DNA of 64,000 nucleotides from positions 1 through 64,000 of the forward strand of contig JBQLZO010000025.1 of assembly GCA_052168315.1 (NCBI GenBank). The letters run 5' to 3'. The notes beneath the pieces are model-generated. The model was given only the letters and a program-made list of their open reading frames with translations. It had not been told where the DNA came from and made no database searches. Shown in pieces: positions 60,680 through 64,000 of the stretch (the first letter of the stretch is position 1; each line of letters begins with the position of its first letter). The translations under genes were made by a program, and so were the position numbers. The stretch is from JBQLZO01 sp052168315. GTDB taxonomy: Bacteria > Planctomycetota > Phycisphaerae > Phycisphaerales > UBA1924.

Positions 60680-62221
60680 TCACTCTTCGATCTGCGATTT
60701 CTCGCTGCGGGCCTGCTCGCGTTTGGCTTCGAGAGCGGCGCGGTCGCGCAGGAAGAGTTCGCGATGCCGGACGAGATATAAGTAATAGGTGCGTTCCATC
60801 TCTGGGAAGTACTCGTAGATGCCAGTCCCGAATTCGGCGAAGCGCTCTGCGAACCAATCGTCCTCCTCGAGATGGAGGTACCCCTCCCAGAAGGCCGCTC
60901 GCTTGTCGGGGTCCGGGTGCAAGCCGTCGGACCGTTTCATGAAGGCATGGAAGGTCTCGACGAGTTTGACAAGATCTTCGATGCCGGTCTCGCGCGCCGC
61001 GAGGATCATGTTCGGGAACGGATCGAGCCCGTCGGCCCGATCGAGGGTCTGGAAGAAGCCGGCGTAGTTCGAGCCCATGAAGAGTTCGACGAAACCGGTC
61101 GCGATGTGCTGGTGCCGCTCATCCCCGAGCGGCTCATCCGGCGAGACCTCGATCGGCGCGCCGGCGACGCCGTGGATCTGCGCGAGCGTGGACGCCGCCT
61201 GGGCCGCGATGCCCAGGCTGGGATGATCGGTGAGCCGAAGGACGACGGCACGGAGTTCGGGGGAGTCATGGCTGGCGGCTGATGTGAGCGCGTGCGAGAG
61301 CGGGCTGGGGCGATCGCGACGCTCGGCCCGATCGCCTTCAAAGCGGCGCAGCGTGTCGAGCGTGGCGTCGTGGCCTGCGGTCAGGTCGGCCAGCGCGAGC
61401 CCGAGGAAGATGCGCCCGACCGTGTCGCGATCGGCGGCGCGCAGGGCGTCGACGGAGGCGATCTCGCGGAGGAACCTCTCGGGATCGAGCATCGCCATCA
61501 ACTTGTAGTCGGGACGATCGGCGGCGGCGAAGTGATCGAAGAACGCGTCCCGGAACGCCGGCTCGGCGGCGTCGGCCCGGACCGCCGCCTGGACGCCCAT
61601 TGCGAGATCAAAGTCACGGGCTGCGCCGGCGCTCGCGAGATCGAAGAGCAGGGGCACCTCGGAGGCGGCCCCCGACTGCGCGAGGGCGGTGACCGCGGCC
61701 CTGCGGATCGAAGGGGCGATCGACTCCGATGATGCGAGGCGGCGCAATTCTTCGATCACTCGTTGGTCATCGGCGAGTGTCCCGAGGAGTCGGAACAGCG
61801 CCGCCTCCGCAGAGGTGTACTCCAGTCGCGCTCGCTGATCGCTGATGTCGCCCGACTCGAGGATGTTGCTGACCCGCAGGAGGGCTTCCGCTGCGGATTC
61901 ATCGAGCCGTTCGACCGCTGTCTCAAGAGCCAGCCGAAATCGAAGGCCTTGTCCCGTCAGAGCCGCATCGATGACCTCCGCGATGGGCGCTTCCCGGAGT
62001 TCGGCGAGGGTTTCAGCGCGGAGTCGCTCGGCCGCCTCGCGCGCGGCCTCTCGCGCGGCCTCGGCATCGACCAGTGAATCGCCAAGCTCGTCCCCTTGTT
62101 CGTTCGACGGCGCATCGTTCCGATCGGCGTCGGAGCCGGATGGCGAACAGCTCGTGGTGAGGCACACGAGAATCAGAGCCAGGCTCATGGCCATCGCCAT
62201 CGTTGGTTTGCCATTGATCAC
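60680..62221 (-). CDS. HEAT-repeat-like lipoprotein
   Basis: A 513-residue predicted lipoprotein. Lipobox LTTSC with Cys25. After a Ser/Asp linker comes an Ala/Glu-rich coiled-coil-like helix (residues 55-80). Repeated helical pairs follow (RRAAVTALAQSGAASEVPLLFDLAS, HPSLGIAAQAASTLAQIHG) in the style of HEAT repeats, usually protein-binding scaffolds. The C-terminal third has WEGYLHLEEDDWFAERFAEF and YYLYLVRHRELFLR. Function unknown. A 6-base hairpin (CGGCAG/CTGCCG) stands about 30 bases upstream of the start. Confidence 0.7.
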   Translation of the reverse strand: MINGKPTMAMAMSLALILVCLTTSCSPSGSDADRNDAPSNEQGDELGDSLVDAEAAREAAREAAERLRAETLAELREAPIAEVIDAALTGQGLRFRLALETAVERLDESAAEALLRVSNILESGDISDQRARLEYTSAEAALFRLLGTLADDQRVIEELRRLASSESIAPSIRRAAVTALAQSGAASEVPLLFDLASAGAARDFDLAMGVQAAVRADAAEPAFRDAFFDHFAAADRPDYKLMAMLDPERFLREIASVDALRAADRDTVGRIFLGLALADLTAGHDATLDTLRRFEGDRAERRDRPSPLSHALTSAASHDSPELRAVVLRLTDHPSLGIAAQAASTLAQIHGVAGAPIEVSPDEPLGDERHQHIATGFVELFMGSNYAGFFQTLDRADGLDPFPNMILAARETGIEDLVKLVETFHAFMKRSDGLHPDPDKRAAFWEGYLHLEEDDWFAERFAEFGTGIYEYFPEMERTYYLYLVRHRELFLRDRAALEAKREQARSEKSQIEE

Positions 62222-62447
62222 TGGACTCTCCTCGGCGGCAGTCGCACCTCTGCCGATTCAACGCTCTTCGCCATGCCCTTGGTCCAACCGATGGAGTCAT
62301 TGCGATTGAATCATCAGGCGTCGAATCCGACTCAAGACCACATGCACAAGCCCGCGAACGCGGCCCCGGGCCTCCGCTTGCGATCTTAAGGACTTCGGAA
62401 GTGCCGTCAATTGTGCTCAGACTCGCATCTGTTCGTCGCGGGCCCGT

Positions 62448-64000
62448 TTATACCTCGACCGCTGACTCGTTTCGCACGCCGATGCGGCCGCCGCGTCCGA
62501 CATCGTCGAAGCGGACATTGACGCGTGTGGAGACGCCGCGTTCCTGCATGGTGACGCCGTAGAGCTGGTCGGCGGACTGCATGGTGCGCTTGTTGTGGGT
62601 GATGACGATGAAGTGGCACTGGTCGAGGAACTGCTTGATGATGCCGCAGAAGCGTTCGACATTGGCATCGTCGAGGGCGGCGTCGACCTCGTCGAGCACG
62701 CAGAACGGCGAGGGCTTGGACTGGAAGATGGACATGAGCAGGGCGACGGCGGTCATGGTTTTCTCGCCGCCGGAGAGCTGGGAGATCTGACGGGGCTCCT
62801 TGCCGGGCGGCTTGGCGATGACCTCGATGCCGCTTTCGAGCAGGTCGACCTGGCCGGTCTCGGGATCGGGGATGAGGCGGATCTCGGCGCGTCCCCCGCC
62901 GAAGAGTCGGCGGAACATGCCGTCGTTGCCCGAGAAGTTTGACTGGATGGTGGCGAAGGCGCTGGCGAAGCGGGCCTTGGAGACCTCGTTGAGCTTGCCG
63001 ATCAGGTCTTCGAGGCGGAGGCGTGCGGCGTCGATGTCGGCGACCTGTCGGATCAGGTCCTCGTTCCGCTCGGCGAGCTGCGATTCCTCGGCGATGGCGT
63101 CGAGGTTGACATTGCCGAGCCGCCGGATCTCCTTCTTCAGGTCGTCGATGGACCGCTGGGCGGCCTGCTCGTCGACGCGCGACACGGTTCCGTCGGCCAT
63201 GAGCCATTCGTACCACTCGCCCTCGGCGCGGAGGTCGAGCGAGGCTTCTTCGAGCGTGCGCTCTTCGAGGTGCTCGCGGCGGACCTCGAATTCTCTGCGC
63301 CGGAGTTCGACGGATGCGAATCGCTGCTCGATCGCATCCTTCTCGCGGCGCGCCTCGTTCACGCCCTCGCCCTGGGCTCGCGCGGCCTCGGCGGCGCGTT
63401 CGATGGATGCGGCGAGCTGCTCGGAAGCGCTCTCGGCGGCGGCCCGGGCCTGCTCGCCGGCTTCGATGTCGCTGACGGCTTCGGAGATGGTGCTGCGGGC
63501 CTCTTCGGTTCTGTCGCGGCGTTCGCCCATCGCTCGCTCGGTCCGCGACCTGGCATCGCGGTTTTCTTCCATTGCGAGCGAGAGTCGGCGTCCCTCGCGC
63601 TGGGCGGAGGCCAGCGCCTCGCTGCGCTGGGCGCGGTCCTCTCTGGCGGAGGCGAGGCGCTCGCTGGCGGCGTCGACGCGGGACTGGGCCGCTTCCATGG
63701 CCCGCTCGTGCTCGCCGAGCAGTTCGCTGGATTCCTCGCGGCGCTGCTCGAGCTGGCCGAGCTGGGCCGTGAGATCCACCAGTTCGCTTTCGAGTGTTTC
63801 CCGGCGGGCCGCGGACTCGGCGATTTCTTCTTCGAGGCGGGGCGCTTCGCGTTCGAGCCTGGCGAGTTCATCGCTGATGCGGTCGCGGGCGGACTCGCCG
63901 GCGATGAGTTCGCGCTCGCTCTGGGCGGCGCCGACGCGCTCGGCGTGGAGGCGCTCGTCCAGCGCGGATGCCTGCTCGCCGAGTTCGCGGAGGGCGCTGC
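62448..64000 (-). CDS. smc: chromosome segregation protein SMC (C-terminal part, truncated by the window end)
   Basis: The C-terminal 517 codons of an SMC ATPase, part of the condensin-like complex that organises and segregates chromosomes. The frame is open to position 64000, so the N-terminal ATPase half, the hinge and part of the coiled coil lie outside. Visible parts are a long Glu/Arg/Ala coiled coil, then NVNLDAIAEE, a C-terminal ATPase half with the ABC signature LSGGEKTMTAVALL, and Walker B FCVLDEVDAALDDANVERF. A 226-base gap precedes the HEAT-like lipoprotein. The end residues NESAVEV are typical of unstructured tails. Confidence 0.95.
   Translation of the reverse strand, partial: SALRELGEQASALDERLHAERVGAAQSERELIAGESARDRISDELARLEREAPRLEEEIAESAARRETLESELVDLTAQLGQLEQRREESSELLGEHERAMEAAQSRVDAASERLASAREDRAQRSEALASAQREGRRLSLAMEENRDARSRTERAMGERRDRTEEARSTISEAVSDIEAGEQARAAAESASEQLAASIERAAEAARAQGEGVNEARREKDAIEQRFASVELRRREFEVRREHLEERTLEEASLDLRAEGEWYEWLMADGTVSRVDEQAAQRSIDDLKKEIRRLGNVNLDAIAEESQLAERNEDLIRQVADIDAARLRLEDLIGKLNEVSKARFASAFATIQSNFSGNDGMFRRLFGGGRAEIRLIPDPETGQVDLLESGIEVIAKPPGKEPRQISQLSGGEKTMTAVALLMSIFQSKPSPFCVLDEVDAALDDANVERFCGIIKQFLDQCHFIVITHNKRTMQSADQLYGVTMQERGVSTRVNVRFDDVGRGGRIGVRNESAVEV

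Overview
The window is a GC-rich chromosomal segment (by eye well above 60% GC) that reads as core genome of a planctomycete, most likely class Phycisphaerae. This is an inference. It rests on a bacterial DNA topoisomerase VI subunit B, three secreted proteins with a PEP-CTERM-like tail (Pro-Gly motif, hydrophobic helix, terminal Arg cluster), an LpxB plus MurE/MurF/DapF envelope gene set, a UVR-motif protein, and several small families I associate with planctomycetes. I saw no rRNA, insertion sequence, phage gene, CRISPR array or clear foreign island.

Layout. 1-8.3 kb: top6B, then leftward genes for a secreted esterase, a TPR membrane protein and an RDD-domain membrane protein. 8.3-12.9 kb: a leftward envelope cluster, lpxB-murE-murF, with murE and murF overlapping by ATGA. 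13-19.5 kb: rightward aspS, then leftward ABC-F ATPase, a DUF6265-like lipoprotein and a nuoF that stands apart from other complex I genes. 20-24.2 kb: the first PEP-CTERM-like protein, two very short leftward stress genes (CsbD and DUF1328 types), manC and a cysteine-desulfurase-like enzyme. 24.2-32.6 kb: a primary-type sigma factor, a UVR-motif protein, a lipoprotein, a zinc-ribbon membrane protein overlapping queF, an S41 protease, a DUF971 protein, threonine aldolase and an unknown protein.

32.7-41.2 kb: M20 peptidase, second PEP-CTERM-like protein, an M16-fold protein that has lost its zinc site, a small membrane-anchored protein, a Lys-rich histone-H1-like protein, a two-gene membrane pair, a highly acidic protein, an unknown protein and dapF. 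41.3-49.5 kb: a 1529-residue AsmA-like protein, a LOG-family protein, and two secreted proteins of unknown role. 49.5-56.8 kb: an unknown protein, tRNA-Leu(GAG) and tRNA-Pro(TGG), a DUF456 protein, the third PEP-CTERM-like protein, an EfeO/imelysin protein with a Fur-box-like element inside its promoter, purD, a pteridine-reductase-type SDR and an acidic-tailed membrane protein. 56.8-64 kb: a 635-base hairpin-rich gap, a second and larger S41 protease, a 7Fe-type ferredoxin, a HEAT-like lipoprotein and the C-terminal part of SMC, which is cut by the window edge.

How the genes fit together. Most genes are housekeeping: cell wall and lipid A (murE, murF, dapF, lpxB, manC, AsmA-like), translation (aspS, two tRNAs, queF for tRNA queuosine, ABC-F), DNA topology and segregation (top6B, smc, H1-like protein), transcription (sigma factor) and envelope proteolysis (two S41 proteases, the M16 relative). 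No single new multi-gene system is evident. The features most worth a second look are the Fur-type operator in the efeO promoter, the hairpin abutting the esterase ribosome binding site, the hairpin-rich leader before the large S41 gene, the possible small RNA near 17.1-17.4 kb, the zinc-less M16 protein, and the strongly basic and strongly acidic proteins encoded within 2 kb of each other.
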